A DNA stretch of 64,000 nucleotides from positions 62,278 through 126,277 of the forward strand of contig NZ_LISX01000005.1 of NCBI RefSeq assembly GCF_001905465.1. Direction: 5' to 3'. This DNA is from Kitasatospora sp. CB01950. GTDB taxonomy: Bacteria; Actinomycetota; Actinomycetes; Streptomycetales; Streptomycetaceae. The position numbers and the translations under genes are program-made. The notes below the pieces were generated by a model. That model saw only the letters and a program-made list of their open reading frames with translations, ran no database searches and was not told where the DNA came from. Each line of letters starts with the position of its first letter. Position 1 is the first letter of the stretch. Shown here in pieces: positions 50,543 through 59,996 of this stretch.

Positions 50543-50577
50543 CGTGGGGCCCGGCACCGTTGGTGTCGGGCCCCACG
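50543..50577 (+). terminator. terminator of pepA
   Basis: CGTGGGGCCCG and CGGGCCCCACG pair around further partial pairing and a 4-nt apex, 11 nt after the pepA stop. Confidence 0.8.
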
Positions 50578-50916
50578 TGCATTACCAGCCAGTAGCGACC
50601 GGCGCCAATCCACCCGGTTGTTCGCCTCCGGCGAAAATTGATTCCGCAGTACGGAACTGCTACGGCGAAGCCCCCCGAACGGAGTACCTCCGAATGCCGA
50701 TTTCCCGGCCGTGAGCTGGGACGATACCTCCGGGGCCGGGTCACCCCACCGCTCCGCGGCCCGCCTCCGGGCCCTGCCGGGGCACCCTCCGACGCCACCC
50801 GCCGCCAACAAGTGCAAAGATGTATTTCCGGCATGACTGGGCGCCCTTACAAGGGCACTCACCCACCGGACCGCGACCGGCCCGGCGATCCGCACCTTTT
50901 GCATGGAGGACGTGAC
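50578..50916 (+). other. lpdA: lpdA upstream region, no gene
   Basis: About 340 bp between the pepA terminator and the lpdA start. It is relatively less GC-rich (CGAAAATTGATTCC near 50632, AAAGATGTATTTCC near 50815), and should carry the lpdA-sucB promoter. A GCCCTT/AAGGGC hairpin lies at 50843-50856. No open frame or riboswitch is evident. Confidence 0.5.
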
Positions 50917-52305
50917 GTGGCGAACGACGCCAGCACCGTTTTCGACGTAGTCATTCTCGGAGGCGGAAGCGGCGGCTACGCCGCGGCCCTCCGTGGCGCT
51001 CAGCTGGGCCTGAGCGTCGCGCTGATCGAGAAGGGTGAGTTGGGCGGCACCTGCCTGCACCGCGGCTGCATCCCGACCAAGGCGCTGCTGCACGCCGCCG
51101 AGGTCGCCGACGAGACCCGCGAAGCCGCCGACTTCGGTGTCCTCGCCACCTTCCAGGGCATCGACATCAAGGGCGTCCACAAGTACAAGGACGACGTCGT
51201 CGCCGGCCTGTACAAGGGCCTGCAGGGCCTGGTCGCCTCCCGCAAGGTCACCTTCATCCAGGGCGAGGGCCGACTGTCCTCGCAGACCTCGGTGGACGTC
51301 AACGGCCAGCGCATCGAGGGCCGCCACATCGTCCTCGCCACCGGCTCCGTGCCGCGCTCGATCCCGGGCCTGGACATCGACGGCAACCGGATCATCTCCT
51401 CCGACCACGCGCTGAAGCTCGACTACATCCCGAAGTCGGCGATCATCCTCGGCGGCGGCGTCATCGGCTGCGAGTTCGCCTCGGTCTGGAAGTCCTTCGG
51501 CGTCGACGTCACCATCGTCGAGGGCCTGCCGCACCTGGTGCCGCTGGAGGACGAGAACTCCTCCAAGCTGCTGGAGCGCGCGTTCCGCAAGCGCGGCATC
51601 AAGTTCGAGCTGAAGTCCCGCTTCTCCGGTGTGGAGTACACCGCCGAGGGCGTCCGGGTCTCCACCGAGAACGGCAAGACCATCGAGGCCGACGTGCTGC
51701 TCGTCGCCATCGGCCGCGGCCCGGTCTCGACCGGCCTGGGCTACGAGGAGCAGGGCGTCGCGATGGACCGCGGCTACGTCCTGGTCGACGAGTACCTGCG
51801 CACCAACGTGCCGACCATCTCCGCCGTCGGCGACCTGGTCCCGACGCTCCAGCTGGCCCACGTCGGCTTCGCCGAGGGCATCCTCGTCGCCGAGCGGATC
51901 GCCGGCCTCAAGGTCGTCCCGATCGACTACGACGGCATCCCGCGGGTGACGTACTCCAACCCGGAGGTCGCCTCCGTCGGCCTGACCGAGGCCAAGGCCG
52001 TCGAGCAGTACGGCAAGGAGAAGGTCGTCACCCTGAAGTACAACCTCGCCGGCAACGGCAAGAGCAAGATCCTCAAGACCGCCGGCGAGATCAAGCTGGT
52101 CCAGGTCAAGGACGGCGCCGTCGTGGGTGTCCACATGGTCGGCGCCCGCATGGGCGAGCAGGTCGGCGAGGCCCAGCTGATCTACAACTGGGAGGCCCTG
52201 CCCGCCGAGGTCGCGCAGCTGATCCACGCGCACCCGAGCCAGTCCGAGGCCCTCGGCGAGGCCCACCTCGCGCTGGCCGGCAAGCCGCTGCACGCGCACG
52301 ACTGA
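50917..52305 (+). CDS. lpdA: dihydrolipoamide dehydrogenase (E3)
   Basis: 462 residues. FAD motif VVILGGGSGGYAAALRGAQL, the redox disulfide GGTCLHRGCIPTKALLH, the NAD motif IILGGGVIGCEFASVW, and the C-terminal interface IHAHPSQSEALGEAHLAL with the catalytic His-Glu pair. It reoxidises dihydrolipoyl groups on E2 of 2-oxoacid dehydrogenases. The GTG at 50917 has GGAGG six bases upstream. It is 58 bp before sucB and surely co-transcribed. The CLHRGC spelling (rather than CLNVGC) is the normal actinobacterial form. Confidence 0.96.
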   Translation: MANDASTVFDVVILGGGSGGYAAALRGAQLGLSVALIEKGELGGTCLHRGCIPTKALLHAAEVADETREAADFGVLATFQGIDIKGVHKYKDDVVAGLYKGLQGLVASRKVTFIQGEGRLSSQTSVDVNGQRIEGRHIVLATGSVPRSIPGLDIDGNRIISSDHALKLDYIPKSAIILGGGVIGCEFASVWKSFGVDVTIVEGLPHLVPLEDENSSKLLERAFRKRGIKFELKSRFSGVEYTAEGVRVSTENGKTIEADVLLVAIGRGPVSTGLGYEEQGVAMDRGYVLVDEYLRTNVPTISAVGDLVPTLQLAHVGFAEGILVAERIAGLKVVPIDYDGIPRVTYSNPEVASVGLTEAKAVEQYGKEKVVTLKYNLAGNGKSKILKTAGEIKLVQVKDGAVVGVHMVGARMGEQVGEAQLIYNWEALPAEVAQLIHAHPSQSEALGEAHLALAGKPLHAHD

Positions 52306-52363
52306 TCGCGCCCCCGTCCCCCTTCATTCCTGAACGCAAGACTTGATAGGAGTCGCTGGAACC

Positions 52364-54151
52364 ATGGCGGTCTCAGTAACACTGCCCGCGCTGGGCGAGA
52401 GCGTGACCGAAGGCACCGTCACCCGCTGGCTGAAGGCCGAGGGTGAGCGCGTGGAGATGGACGAGCCCCTGCTCGAGGTCTCCACCGACAAGGTCGACAC
52501 CGAGATCCCGGCGCCGGCCTCCGGCATCCTGGCCTCGATCAAGGTCGGCGAGGACGAGACCGTCGAGGTGGGCGCCGAGCTGGCGATCATCGACGACGGC
52601 TCGGGCGCCCCCGCCGCCGCCCCGGCGCCCGCCGCCGAGGCCGCTCCGGCCCCGGTCGCCGAGGCTCCGGCTGCGCCGGTCGCTCCGGCCGCTCCGGTTG
52701 CGGAGGCCCCCGCGGCCGCCGCTCCGGTCGCCGAGGCCCCGGCCGCCGCCGCTCCGGCCGGCGACGCCACCCCGGTGGTGCTGCCCGCGCTGGGCGAGTC
52801 GGTCACCGAGGGCACCGTCACCCGCTGGCTGAAGGCCGAGGGCGACACCGTCGAGGTCGACGAGCCGCTGCTCGAGGTCTCCACCGACAAGGTCGACACC
52901 GAGATCCCCTCCCCCGTGGCGGGCACCCTGGTGAAGATCCTGGTCGGCGAGGACGAGACCGCCGAGGTCGGCGCCCAGCTGGCGCTGATCGGCGCCGCGG
53001 GTGCGATCGCCGTCGCCCCGGCCCCGGTCGCCGCTCCGGCTGCCCCGGCCGCTCCGGCCCCGGCTCCGGTGGCTGCCGCTCCGGCTCCGGTCGCTGCTCC
53101 GGCCCCCGCGCCGGTCGCGCCCGCCGCCCCGGTGGCCGCTCCGGCTCCGGTCGCCCCGGCTGCTCCGGTCGCCGCCCCGGCTCCGGTTGCCGCCGCCCCG
53201 GCCGCTGCCGCCCCGGCCGCGGACGCCGGTGACGCCTACGTCACCCCGCTGGTGCGCAAGCTCGCCGCCGAGCACGGTGTCGCGCTGTCCTCCGTCGCCG
53301 GTACCGGCGTCGGCGGCCGCATCCGCAAGCAGGACGTGATCGCCGCCGCCGAGGCCGCGAAGGCCGCGCCGGCTCCGGTCGCCGCGCCCGCCGCCGCTGC
53401 CCCGGCGAAGGCCGCCGCCGCGCCGTCCGCGCTGCGTGGCCAGACCGTCAAGATGACCCGCATGCGCAAGGTCATCGGCGACAACATGATGAAGGCCCTG
53501 CACGAGCAGGCGCAGCTGACCAGCGTGGTCGAGGTGGACGTCACCCGGATCATGTCGCTGCGCGCGAAGGCGAAGGACTCCTTCCTGGCCCGTGAGGGCG
53601 TGAAGCTGTCCCCGATGCCGTTCTTCGTGAAGGCCGCCGCCCAGGCGCTGAAGGCCCACGCGGTCGTCAACGCCCGGATCAACGACGCCGAGGGCACCAT
53701 CACCTACTTCGACACCGAGAACATCGGTATCGCGGTGGACTCCGCGAAGGGTCTGATGACCCCGGTCATCAAGGGTGCGGGCGACCTGAACATCGCCGGC
53801 ATCTCGAAGAAGACCGCGGAGCTGGCCTCGAAGGTCCGCGACAGCAAGATCACCCCGGACGAGCTGTCCGGTGCGACCTTCACCATCTCCAACACCGGTT
53901 CGCGCGGTGCGCTGTTCGACACCGTCATCGTTCCGCCGAACCAGGCCGCCATCCTGGGCATCGGCGCGACCGTGAAGCGCCCCGTGGTGATCGAGGCCGA
54001 CGGCGGCACCGCCATCGGCATCCGCGACATGACCTACCTGTCGCTCTCCTACGACCACCGTCTGGTGGACGGCGCGGACGCCGCCCGCTACCTGGTCGCG
54101 GTCAAGGAGATCCTGGAGGCCGGCGAGTTCGAGGTCGAGCTCGGCCTGTAA
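52364..54151 (+). CDS. sucB: 2-oxoacid dehydrogenase E2, dihydrolipoamide succinyl/acetyltransferase, two lipoyl domains
   Basis: 595 residues. Two lipoyl domains (residues about 1-76 and 135-210) each with the lipoylated Lys in [12 protein letters not shown]; an Ala/Pro-rich linker after each; a peripheral-subunit-binding domain ([20 protein letters not shown] and [13 protein letters not shown]); and a C-terminal catalytic domain ending in [16 protein letters not shown] with His and Asp. It carries acyl groups between E1 and E3 in the pyruvate or 2-oxoglutarate dehydrogenase complexes, which actinobacteria assemble around a shared E2. The ATG at 52364 is preferred; a TTG at 52343 is in frame. 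Linkers are encoded by repetitive GCTCCGGTCGC-type DNA. A terminator follows. Confidence 0.95.
   Translation: MAVSVTLPALGESVTEGTVTRWLKAEGERVEMDEPLLEVSTDKVDTEIPAPASGILASIKVGEDETVEVGAELAIIDDGSGAPAAAPAPAAEAAPAPVAEAPAAPVAPAAPVAEAPAAAAPVAEAPAAAAPAGDATPVVLPALGESVTEGTVTRWLKAEGDTVEVDEPLLEVSTDKVDTEIPSPVAGTLVKILVGEDETAEVGAQLALIGAAGAIAVAPAPVAAPAAPAAPAPAPVAAAPAPVAAPAPAPVAPAAPVAAPAPVAPAAPVAAPAPVAAAPAAAAPAADAGDAYVTPLVRKLAAEHGVALSSVAGTGVGGRIRKQDVIAAAEAAKAAPAPVAAPAAAAPAKAAAAPSALRGQTVKMTRMRKVIGDNMMKALHEQAQLTSVVEVDVTRIMSLRAKAKDSFLAREGVKLSPMPFFVKAAAQALKAHAVVNARINDAEGTITYFDTENIGIAVDSAKGLMTPVIKGAGDLNIAGISKKTAELASKVRDSKITPDELSGATFTISNTGSRGALFDTVIVPPNQAAILGIGATVKRPVVIEADGGTAIGIRDMTYLSLSYDHRLVDGADAARYLVAVKEILEAGEFEVELGL
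52610..53225 (+). repeat. Ala-Pro linker-encoding low-complexity repeats within sucB
   Basis: Two blocks (about 52610-52760 and 53010-53225) of degenerate GCCCCGGCT/GCTCCGGTC-type codon repeats encode the Ala/Pro/Val hinges after each lipoyl domain. The lipoyl domains themselves (52370-52600 and 52780-52990) are a near-identical duplication at DNA level. Confidence 0.8.
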
Positions 54152-54162
54152 GGCATCCCCGT

Positions 54163-54202
54163 CGGAAGCCCCGCGCCGTCCCCGGACGGTGCGGGGCTTC
54201 CG
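54163..54202 (+). terminator. terminator after sucB
   Basis: CGGAAGCCCCGC and GCGGGGCTTCCG pair perfectly, with an inner CCGTCC/GGACGG stem, 12 nt after the sucB stop. Confidence 0.88.
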
Positions 54203-54285
54203 CGTGTACGGACACTTGTCGGGCTGTGCCGTCAGCGGTGCGATCGGGTGCGGTCGCGGTGCGGATTGTGGATGCTGGAGCGGTG

Positions 54286-54801
54286 ATGGACGAGACGGCA
54301 TTCTGGCAGCTGATCGACGACTCCCGGGACGCGGCCGGGGGTGATCCGGACGAGCAGGCGCAGGCCCTGGTGGAGCGTCTGATGGGGCTGGCCCCGGACG
54401 ATGTGCTGGACTTCGCCCGGCAGTTCGAGGCGCGGTTCCAGCGGGCTTACACGGTGGAGCTGTGGGGCGCCGCGTACCTGCTGCTCGGCGGGGCCTCCGA
54501 GGACAGCTTCGACTACTTCCGCTGCTGGCTGATCGCCCAGGGCCGGGAGGTGTTCGAGGACGGGGTGCACGATCCGGACCTGCTCGCGGAGCTGCTGCCC
54601 GACTTCGACGACGAGGAGGACGGCGACGCGGAGGAGCTCGGGTACGCCGCCGACGAGGCGTACGAGCGGCTGACCGGGCTGCCGCTGCCGGACCTGGGGG
54701 TGCGGCAGCCGCGCGCGCCGCAGGGCGCCTCGTTCGACTTCGGGGACAAGGCGCTGATGGCTCGCCGCTACCCGCAGCTGTGGGAGCTGTACGGGGACTG
54801 A
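54286..54801 (+). CDS. DUF4240 domain protein
   Basis: 171 residues. MDETAFWQLIDDSRDAAGGD opens the DUF4240 domain; RLMGLAPDDVLDFARQFEAR, LWGAAYLLLGGASEDSFDYF and CWLIAQGREVFEDGVHDPDL are its conserved blocks. The fold is helical and acidic with no obvious catalytic residues. DUF4240 proteins are widespread in streptomycetes, sometimes near toxin-antitoxin or polymorphic-toxin genes, but no such partner is here. The ATG at 54286 has GGAG five bases upstream; an in-frame start at 54226 is less likely. It converges with a GNAT gene. Confidence 0.85.
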   Translation: MDETAFWQLIDDSRDAAGGDPDEQAQALVERLMGLAPDDVLDFARQFEARFQRAYTVELWGAAYLLLGGASEDSFDYFRCWLIAQGREVFEDGVHDPDLLAELLPDFDDEEDGDAEELGYAADEAYERLTGLPLPDLGVRQPRAPQGASFDFGDKALMARRYPQLWELYGD

Positions 54802-54860
54802 CGGCCCATGGGGTGCCGTCCGGGTGGCGGCCGTCCGGGTACGGGCCCTCAGGGGGCCGT

Positions 54861-55364
54861 TCAGTCCAGCGCGCGGCCCATCCAGACGTCGTCCACGTAG
54901 CTGCCCTCCAGCAGGAAGTGCTCGGGCAGGACGCCGAGCACCTGGAAGCCGTTGCGCTCGTACAGGCGGCGGGCGGGCGCGTTGTGGCCGAGCACCCGCA
55001 GGGTGATCCGGCGGGCGCCCTCGGCGCGGGCGGCGGCGCAGACGGCGGTGATCAGGGCGTCGCCGACGCCGCGGCCGCGGACCTTCGGGAGCACCGCGAG
55101 GCCCTGGATCTGCCGGACGTGGGCGTTGGACTCCAGCGGGATCTCCCGCAACTGCCGGATGTAGCCGACCGGTTCGCCGTCGAGTTCGGCGAGCAGGTAC
55201 TGCTCGGGGCGGTGCTGCTGGTCGAAGACCGGCGCGTCGGCCGGGCCCTTCGGGGCGACCTCGCTGAGCGGGGACCAGACGGCGTGGTCCAGGGCGCGGA
55301 TCGTCTGTTCGTCCTGCTCAACTGCAGGTCGGATGATCGGATCGGTCGATGGCATGGCGGCCAT
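54861..55364 (-). CDS. GNAT-family N-acetyltransferase (RimI-like)
   Basis: 167 residues, single GNAT domain. IIRPAVEQDEQTIRALDHAV, YLLAELDGEPVGYIRQLREI, the acetyl-CoA loop LAVLPKVRGRGVGDALI, and ARRLYERNGFQVLGVLPEHF are in the standard order. It probably acetylates a protein N-terminus or a small amine. The ATG at 55364 (MAAMPSTD) has GGAG eight bases upstream; an alternative ATG is three codons in. It is divergent from the TIGR01777 epimerase gene, with about 100 bp between starts. Substrate unknown. Confidence 0.88.
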   Translation of the reverse strand: MAAMPSTDPIIRPAVEQDEQTIRALDHAVWSPLSEVAPKGPADAPVFDQQHRPEQYLLAELDGEPVGYIRQLREIPLESNAHVRQIQGLAVLPKVRGRGVGDALITAVCAAARAEGARRITLRVLGHNAPARRLYERNGFQVLGVLPEHFLLEGSYVDDVWMGRALD

Positions 55365-55467
55365 GCTAGGCGCTCCGCCGTGGATCTTGCCGGGAATTGT
55401 CGCCGCGCGGGCGGGCGGGCGGCCCGGCTGCCCGGGCGGCCCGGTAAGGGCTGGGAGGATGGCCGGT

Positions 55468-56388
55468 ATGCGTATCGCGGTGACAGGTTCCACGGGGTTG
55501 ATCGGGTCCGCGCTGGTGGACTCGCTGGTCGGGGACGGGCACGAGGTGCTGCGGCTGGTGCGGCGGCGTTCGCGCACCGGCCCGCAGCCGGACGGGACGG
55601 TCGGGGTCGGCTGGAACCCGCTCCTGATGCAGATCGACGGCGCCGCGCTGGAGGGCGTGGACGCGGTCGTCCACCTGGCCGGCGCGGGCGTCGGGGACCG
55701 CCGCTGGTCGGACGCCTACCGGCGGGAGATCCGGGACAGCCGGGTGCTCGGCACCGAGACGCTGGCCGCCGCGCTGAGCCGGCTGAAGACCCCGCCGAAG
55801 GTGCTGGTCAGCGCGTCCGCGGTCGGCTGGTACGGGCAGACCGGCGACCAGCTGATCGACGAACAGGCGCCCAGCGGCAGCGACTTCCTGTCCACGGTGT
55901 GCCAGGAGTGGGAGCAGGCCGCGCAGCCCGCGGCGGACGCCGGGATCCGGGTGGTGCACCCGCGCACCGGGCTGGTGCTCGACCCGAAGGGCGGCGCGGG
56001 GGCCCGGCTGCTGCCGCTGTTCAGGCTCGGCCTGGGCGGCCGGCTCGGCAGCGGCAAGCAGTACTGGAGCGTGATCTCGCTGGCCGACGAGGTGGCCGCG
56101 CTGCGTTTCCTGATCGACCGTCCGGAGATCTGCGGCCCCGTCAACCTGGCCGGGCCCGAGCCCGTCACCAATGCCGAGCTGACCGCCGAGTTGTCCCGGC
56201 AACTCGGGCGTCCTGCGGTGTTCGCGGTGCCGGAGTGGGCGCTGCGCGCGGTGCTCGGGGAGATGGCGGTCGAGATTGTCGGCAGTCACCGGGTGGTACC
56301 GAAAGCCCTGGTGGGGGCGGGGTTCGAGTTCCGTGACCCGGACCTGGCGTCGATCGTTGCGGCCGCGCTCGGACGGTCCCGGTACTGA
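55468..56388 (+). CDS. TIGR01777-type NAD-dependent epimerase/dehydratase (DUF1731 C-terminus)
   Basis: 306 residues. Rossmann motif IAVTGSTGLIGSALVDSL, AVVHLAGAGVGDRRWSDAYR, the SDR-like SASAVGWYG, and SVISLADEVAALRFLIDR are typical of the TIGR01777 family; the end (FAVPEWALRAVLGEMAVEIV ... VPKALVGAGFEFRDP) is the DUF1731 domain. Related to SDR39U1 and bacterial YfcH; the reaction is not established. GGGAGG lies nine bases before the ATG at 55468. It is a soluble cytoplasmic enzyme. The next gene begins after a 315-bp gap, so it is probably monocistronic. Confidence 0.9.
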   Translation: MRIAVTGSTGLIGSALVDSLVGDGHEVLRLVRRRSRTGPQPDGTVGVGWNPLLMQIDGAALEGVDAVVHLAGAGVGDRRWSDAYRREIRDSRVLGTETLAAALSRLKTPPKVLVSASAVGWYGQTGDQLIDEQAPSGSDFLSTVCQEWEQAAQPAADAGIRVVHPRTGLVLDPKGGAGARLLPLFRLGLGGRLGSGKQYWSVISLADEVAALRFLIDRPEICGPVNLAGPEPVTNAELTAELSRQLGRPAVFAVPEWALRAVLGEMAVEIVGSHRVVPKALVGAGFEFRDPDLASIVAAALGRSRY

Positions 56389-56703
56389 CGGTTCGTCAGG
56401 GGGCGCACGGGTGCATGGGGACGGCGCGTGGGGCGTGGACGGTGACGGTGCGCGCCCGTCCCCGCCCCCCGCGCCCCGTTTGGCGCACGGTCGGTGACGG
56501 AGCCGACCCGCCGTGTCGCCCCGCCATTGGTATGAACCGATTGAGTGGCGGACGGCGGTCTGGGTAGCCGGGTGACGGGGCATCACAACGACGGACCATG
56601 TTGTCCTCGCCCCCCGCTGCCCGCCCCGGCACCCCCGCTCGTTCGCGGGCACTGCTGTGCGCGGCGGCAGCGGAGGGCTCCGCCAGGGAGGGAGCACCCA
56701 CTC
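56389..56703 (+). other. 315-bp intergenic region, no gene
   Basis: Between the epimerase and FAD oxidoreductase genes. It is C-rich (CCCGTCCCCGCCCCCCGCG around 56455) with one less GC-rich patch (TTGGTATGAACCGATTGAG, about 56527-56545) that may be part of a promoter. No riboswitch, repeat or coding frame of normal codon use is seen. Confidence 0.45.
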
Positions 56704-58017
56704 GTGCCCGCACATGACTTCATCAGCCGCGTCCACGCCACCGACCCCGACGCGATCGTCGTCGGCGCCGGCGTCGCCGGGCTGACCGCCGCCGCCGCGC
56801 TCACCGCCCAGGGCCTGCACGTCCAGGTCCTGGAAGCCACCGAGCGCGTCGGCGGCCGCACCGCCACCCGGGAACTCGACGGCTTCCGCCTCGACCTCGG
56901 CGGCCACCTGCTGAACACCGCCGGCCCCGAACTCCCCCGCCACCTCGACCTGGACCGGCTGGACCTTCGTCCGCTCGCCCCCGGCGTCCTGGTGCACAGC
57001 AGCGGCCGCACCTACCGGGCCGGCGACCCGCAGCTCACCCCCGCCCGGCAGGCCGCCACCCGCAGCCCGCTCGGCACCCCGCTGGACCGGGCCCGGCTCG
57101 CCGCCACGCTGTCCCGGCTCGCCGCCACCCCCACCACCCGGCTGCTGGCCCGTCACGAGACCACCGCCGCCCGGGCGCTGGCCGACCGCGGCCTGCCCGG
57201 CCGCACCGTCGACGGCTTCCTGCGGCCGCTGCTCGCCGCGCTGCTCGCCGACCCGGCCCTCGGCACCTCCAGCCGGGTCGCCGACCTCGTCCTGCGGGAC
57301 TACGCCCGCGGCCGCCTCTGCATCCCCGCCGCCGGGATCGGGGCCGTCCCCGCGCAGCTCGCCGCGAGGCTCCCGGAGGGCACCGTGCGCCTCGGCGTGA
57401 CCGTCGCCTCCGTCGGCGCGGACGGCGTGGAGACCGCCGAGCACGGCCTGATCCGGGCCCGCGCGGTGATCGTCGCCACCGACGCGGCCACCGCCGCCAC
57501 CCTGCTCCCCGGCCTCCACCAGCCCGGGTTCCACCCCGTCACCACCTACTACCACGCCGCCAACCGCTCGCCGCTGGGCGAACCCGTGCTGTTGCTGGAC
57601 GCCGAACGCACCGGCATCTCGCACACCCTGGTCCTCAGCGACGCCGACCCGTCCTACGCCGCCGACGGCCGCGCCCTGGTCGCCACCACCGTCCTCGGCC
57701 GCCGCGCCTTCGACTCCGGCGGCCCGGCCGGCGACGAGCCCGTGGTCCGACGGCGGCTGTCCGAGCTCTACGGGACCTCCACCGCCGGTTGGGAGTTCCT
57801 GACCGTCCGCCACGCCCCCGACGCGGTCGTGTCGATGCCCCCGCCCCACCAGTTCCACCGCTCCGTCCGCCTCCTGGCCGGCCTCTACGTCTGCGGCGAC
57901 CACCGTGACACCGGCCTCTTCCAGGGCGCGCTGGCCTCCGGCCGGCGGGCCGCGGGCGCGGTCCTGCGCGACCTGGGGGTACGGGCGGAACCGGAGGCCG
58001 TCGAGGCAGCGGCATAG
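56704..58017 (+). CDS. FAD-dependent amine oxidase / protoporphyrinogen-oxidase-like oxidoreductase
   Basis: 437 residues. The dinucleotide-binding motif AIVVGAGVAGLTAAAALTAQ and VLEATERVGGRTATRELDGF open a flavin amine-oxidase fold; RARAVIVATDAATAATLLPG is the second FAD contact, and LYVCGDHRDTGLFQGALASG is the C-terminal FAD motif. Close to the NAD(P)/FAD-dependent phytoene dehydrogenase/PPO-like group; substrate undetermined. The GTG at 56704 has GGGAGGGAG about nine bases upstream. It converges with the NsdA-like regulator at a short hairpin. Soluble, no signal peptide. Confidence 0.88.
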   Translation: MPAHDFISRVHATDPDAIVVGAGVAGLTAAAALTAQGLHVQVLEATERVGGRTATRELDGFRLDLGGHLLNTAGPELPRHLDLDRLDLRPLAPGVLVHSSGRTYRAGDPQLTPARQAATRSPLGTPLDRARLAATLSRLAATPTTRLLARHETTAARALADRGLPGRTVDGFLRPLLAALLADPALGTSSRVADLVLRDYARGRLCIPAAGIGAVPAQLAARLPEGTVRLGVTVASVGADGVETAEHGLIRARAVIVATDAATAATLLPGLHQPGFHPVTTYYHAANRSPLGEPVLLLDAERTGISHTLVLSDADPSYAADGRALVATTVLGRRAFDSGGPAGDEPVVRRRLSELYGTSTAGWEFLTVRHAPDAVVSMPPPHQFHRSVRLLAGLYVCGDHRDTGLFQGALASGRRAAGAVLRDLGVRAEPEAVEAAA

Positions 58018-58036
58018 GCCTAGGCACGCAGGGGCT

Positions 58037-58070
58037 CGGGGAACGGCGACGTCGAGCCTGCCGTTCCCCG
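58037..58070. terminator. bidirectional hairpin terminator
   Basis: CGGGGAACGGC (58037-58047) and GCCGTTCCCCG (58060-58070) pair perfectly around a 12-nt loop between convergent genes. Confidence 0.8.
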
Positions 58071-58099
58071 GGCTCCCGAGGGAGCTGGACCTGGGCCCC

Positions 58100-59698
58100 T
58101 CAGATCACCCCCGCCTGCCGGGTGGCCTCCTCGAAGGCGCGGGCCGCCGGCGTGGTGCGGTAGGGCGCCAGGCGGCGGTGGAAGTCGCGGAGGTATTCGA
58201 CGGTGCGGGCGGAGCGCATTTCGCCGGCGGCGCGGAGGCTGTCGGTGGCCATCGAGCAGGACTCGTCGACGTCTCCCATGCCGAGGCGGGCGGAGGCGAG
58301 GACGAGGCGGCAGAGGATGCGGCTGCGGGCGTACGCGGGGGCGCGCAGGCGCAGCGACTTCTCGGCGTGCTGGGCGGCGGGCCGCCACTGCTGGAGGTCG
58401 CGGTAGCAGTGGGCGAACTCGTCGGCGAGTTGGGCGTCGTCGAAGTAGCGTGCCCAGGACGGGACTTCGTCGCCGCTGCGGGCGGTGGCGAGGGCCCGTT
58501 CGCAGCGGACCAGGGCGGTGGTGCAGGCGCGGACGTCGCCGGCCAGGGCGTGGCCGCGGGCCTCAGCGGCGTGCATCAGGGCCTGGACGACGGGCGCGGC
58601 GGCGGTGCCGACGCCCTGCTGGGCGACCCGGGCGAGTTGGATGGCCTCGCGGGCGTGGCCGAGGTGGACGGCCTGCTGGCTCATGGTGGTGAGGACGAAG
58701 CCGCCGAGGATGCGGTCTCCGGCCGCCTGGGAGAGCCGCAGGGACTGGACGAAGTAGCGCTGGGCGAGGCCGTGCGCGGCGATGTCGAAGGACGTCCAGC
58801 CGGCCAGCCTGGTCAGGTCGGCGACGGCGCCGAACAGGGCGCGGCCGATCTGTTCGCCGTAGCGGCCGCGGAGCATCGGTTCGGCCTCGCTCTCCAGGTA
58901 GCGGACCAGCGCCTGCCGGGCGTGACCGCCGCCGTAGGCGTGGTCGAGGGCCCGGAAGAGGTCTCCGACGGCGCGGATGGCGGCGATGTCGCCGCGGCCG
59001 ACCCGGACCGGGGGCCGGGTCTCTCGGGGGTCGGCGGTGGGTTCGAGGGCGCCGGGGCGGCGGGAGCCCTGCGGGGGGACGCGGGCGGCGGCCCCGGGCG
59101 GGGGTGTGCGGAGTTCCTCGGCGGTGAGGGTGGTGCCGTCGCGGGCGACGCGTTCGTCGGTGCGGCCGATCAGCCAGTCGCGGCTGGGGACGACCAGTCC
59201 GGCGGGAGTGAAGGCGATCTTGCGGAGTTCGGCGTAGGGGCCGTTGTCCTTGCGCCACATGGAGGCGACGATGTCGACGGCCTCCTGCGGGGTCTCGGCG
59301 AACTCCAGCCCGGCGTAGACGGGGGCGCAGGCGTCCAGGCCGACGTCCTGGGCGGTGAGACGGCGGCCGAGGCGGCGGGTGAAGACCTCGGCGATCAGTG
59401 CCGGGGTGGCGCCGCGCGGCTGTTGGCCGCGCAGCCAGCGCGTCACGGAGGTCTTGTCGTACCGCAGGTCGAGGCCGTGTTCCAGGCCGAGTTGGTCGAC
59501 GCGGCGGGCGAGGCCGGCGTGCGAGAAGCCGGATTCCTCGATGAGTGCCGCGAGTTGGGGGTTCTGGGCACGCCCGGCGGACGGCGTGTCGGCCGGCTCG
59601 GAGGCGCGCGGAGGGGTCTCGACCGCTCCGGTTTGGCGCGGGTCGAGCGGGTCGAGCGATCGGTACGCCGGGCTGTCGATTACAGGCCGTTGGGGCAT
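58100..59698 (-). CDS. NsdA-like HTH/TPR regulatory protein
   Basis: 532 residues. A helix-turn-helix-like N-terminus (QLAALIEESGFSHAGLARRV, LRYDKTSVTRWLRGQQPRG, FTRRLGRRLTAQDVGLDAC) is followed by a linker and a long TPR-like helical solenoid (LTTMSQQAVHLGHAREAIQL, EFAHCYRDLQQWRPAAQHAE). The layout is that of NsdA-type streptomycete regulators, which repress sporulation or antibiotic genes; similarity is from memory. The ATG at 59698 is preferred; a GTG at 59710 is in frame. It is divergent from the 3-hydroxybutyrate dehydrogenase. DNA targets unknown. Confidence 0.82.
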   Translation of the reverse strand: MPQRPVIDSPAYRSLDPLDPRQTGAVETPPRASEPADTPSAGRAQNPQLAALIEESGFSHAGLARRVDQLGLEHGLDLRYDKTSVTRWLRGQQPRGATPALIAEVFTRRLGRRLTAQDVGLDACAPVYAGLEFAETPQEAVDIVASMWRKDNGPYAELRKIAFTPAGLVVPSRDWLIGRTDERVARDGTTLTAEELRTPPPGAAARVPPQGSRRPGALEPTADPRETRPPVRVGRGDIAAIRAVGDLFRALDHAYGGGHARQALVRYLESEAEPMLRGRYGEQIGRALFGAVADLTRLAGWTSFDIAAHGLAQRYFVQSLRLSQAAGDRILGGFVLTTMSQQAVHLGHAREAIQLARVAQQGVGTAAAPVVQALMHAAEARGHALAGDVRACTTALVRCERALATARSGDEVPSWARYFDDAQLADEFAHCYRDLQQWRPAAQHAEKSLRLRAPAYARSRILCRLVLASARLGMGDVDESCSMATDSLRAAGEMRSARTVEYLRDFHRRLAPYRTTPAARAFEEATRQAGVI

Positions 59699-59996
59699 AG
59701 CAGTCCACACCTCTCAGGCACCGTTCCGGCCCCTCCTGCCCGGGACAGCGCCCCCTGATCGGGAATCGGCGCGAATGTAGCGAGCATTGGGGCGCTATGG
59801 GTGGATTCCGCCCATCGGTCCTCCGAACGGGTGAACCAGGCCCGCCCGTTGTGGGGAAGCCCGGGCGTCGCGGGTTTGGGTTCGAGGGCCGTTCCCACCC
59901 TTCGGGGTGCATGGCGGACGACACCATGAAGGGCGGGGATGCTGTGGTGTCCGCCCACATCGTTGCGGGGGCCCCGGATTCCTACCGTTCTCGGCC

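Noticed and set aside
52610..53225. Repeats in sucB as a minisatellite or mobile element
   Set aside because: They encode in-frame Ala-Pro hinges that belong to E2 proteins.
55366..57903. 845-residue open frame on the minus strand
   Set aside because: Spans an epimerase, an intergenic gap and an FAD oxidoreductase in antisense; no recognisable domains, Gly/Val/Arg-biased.
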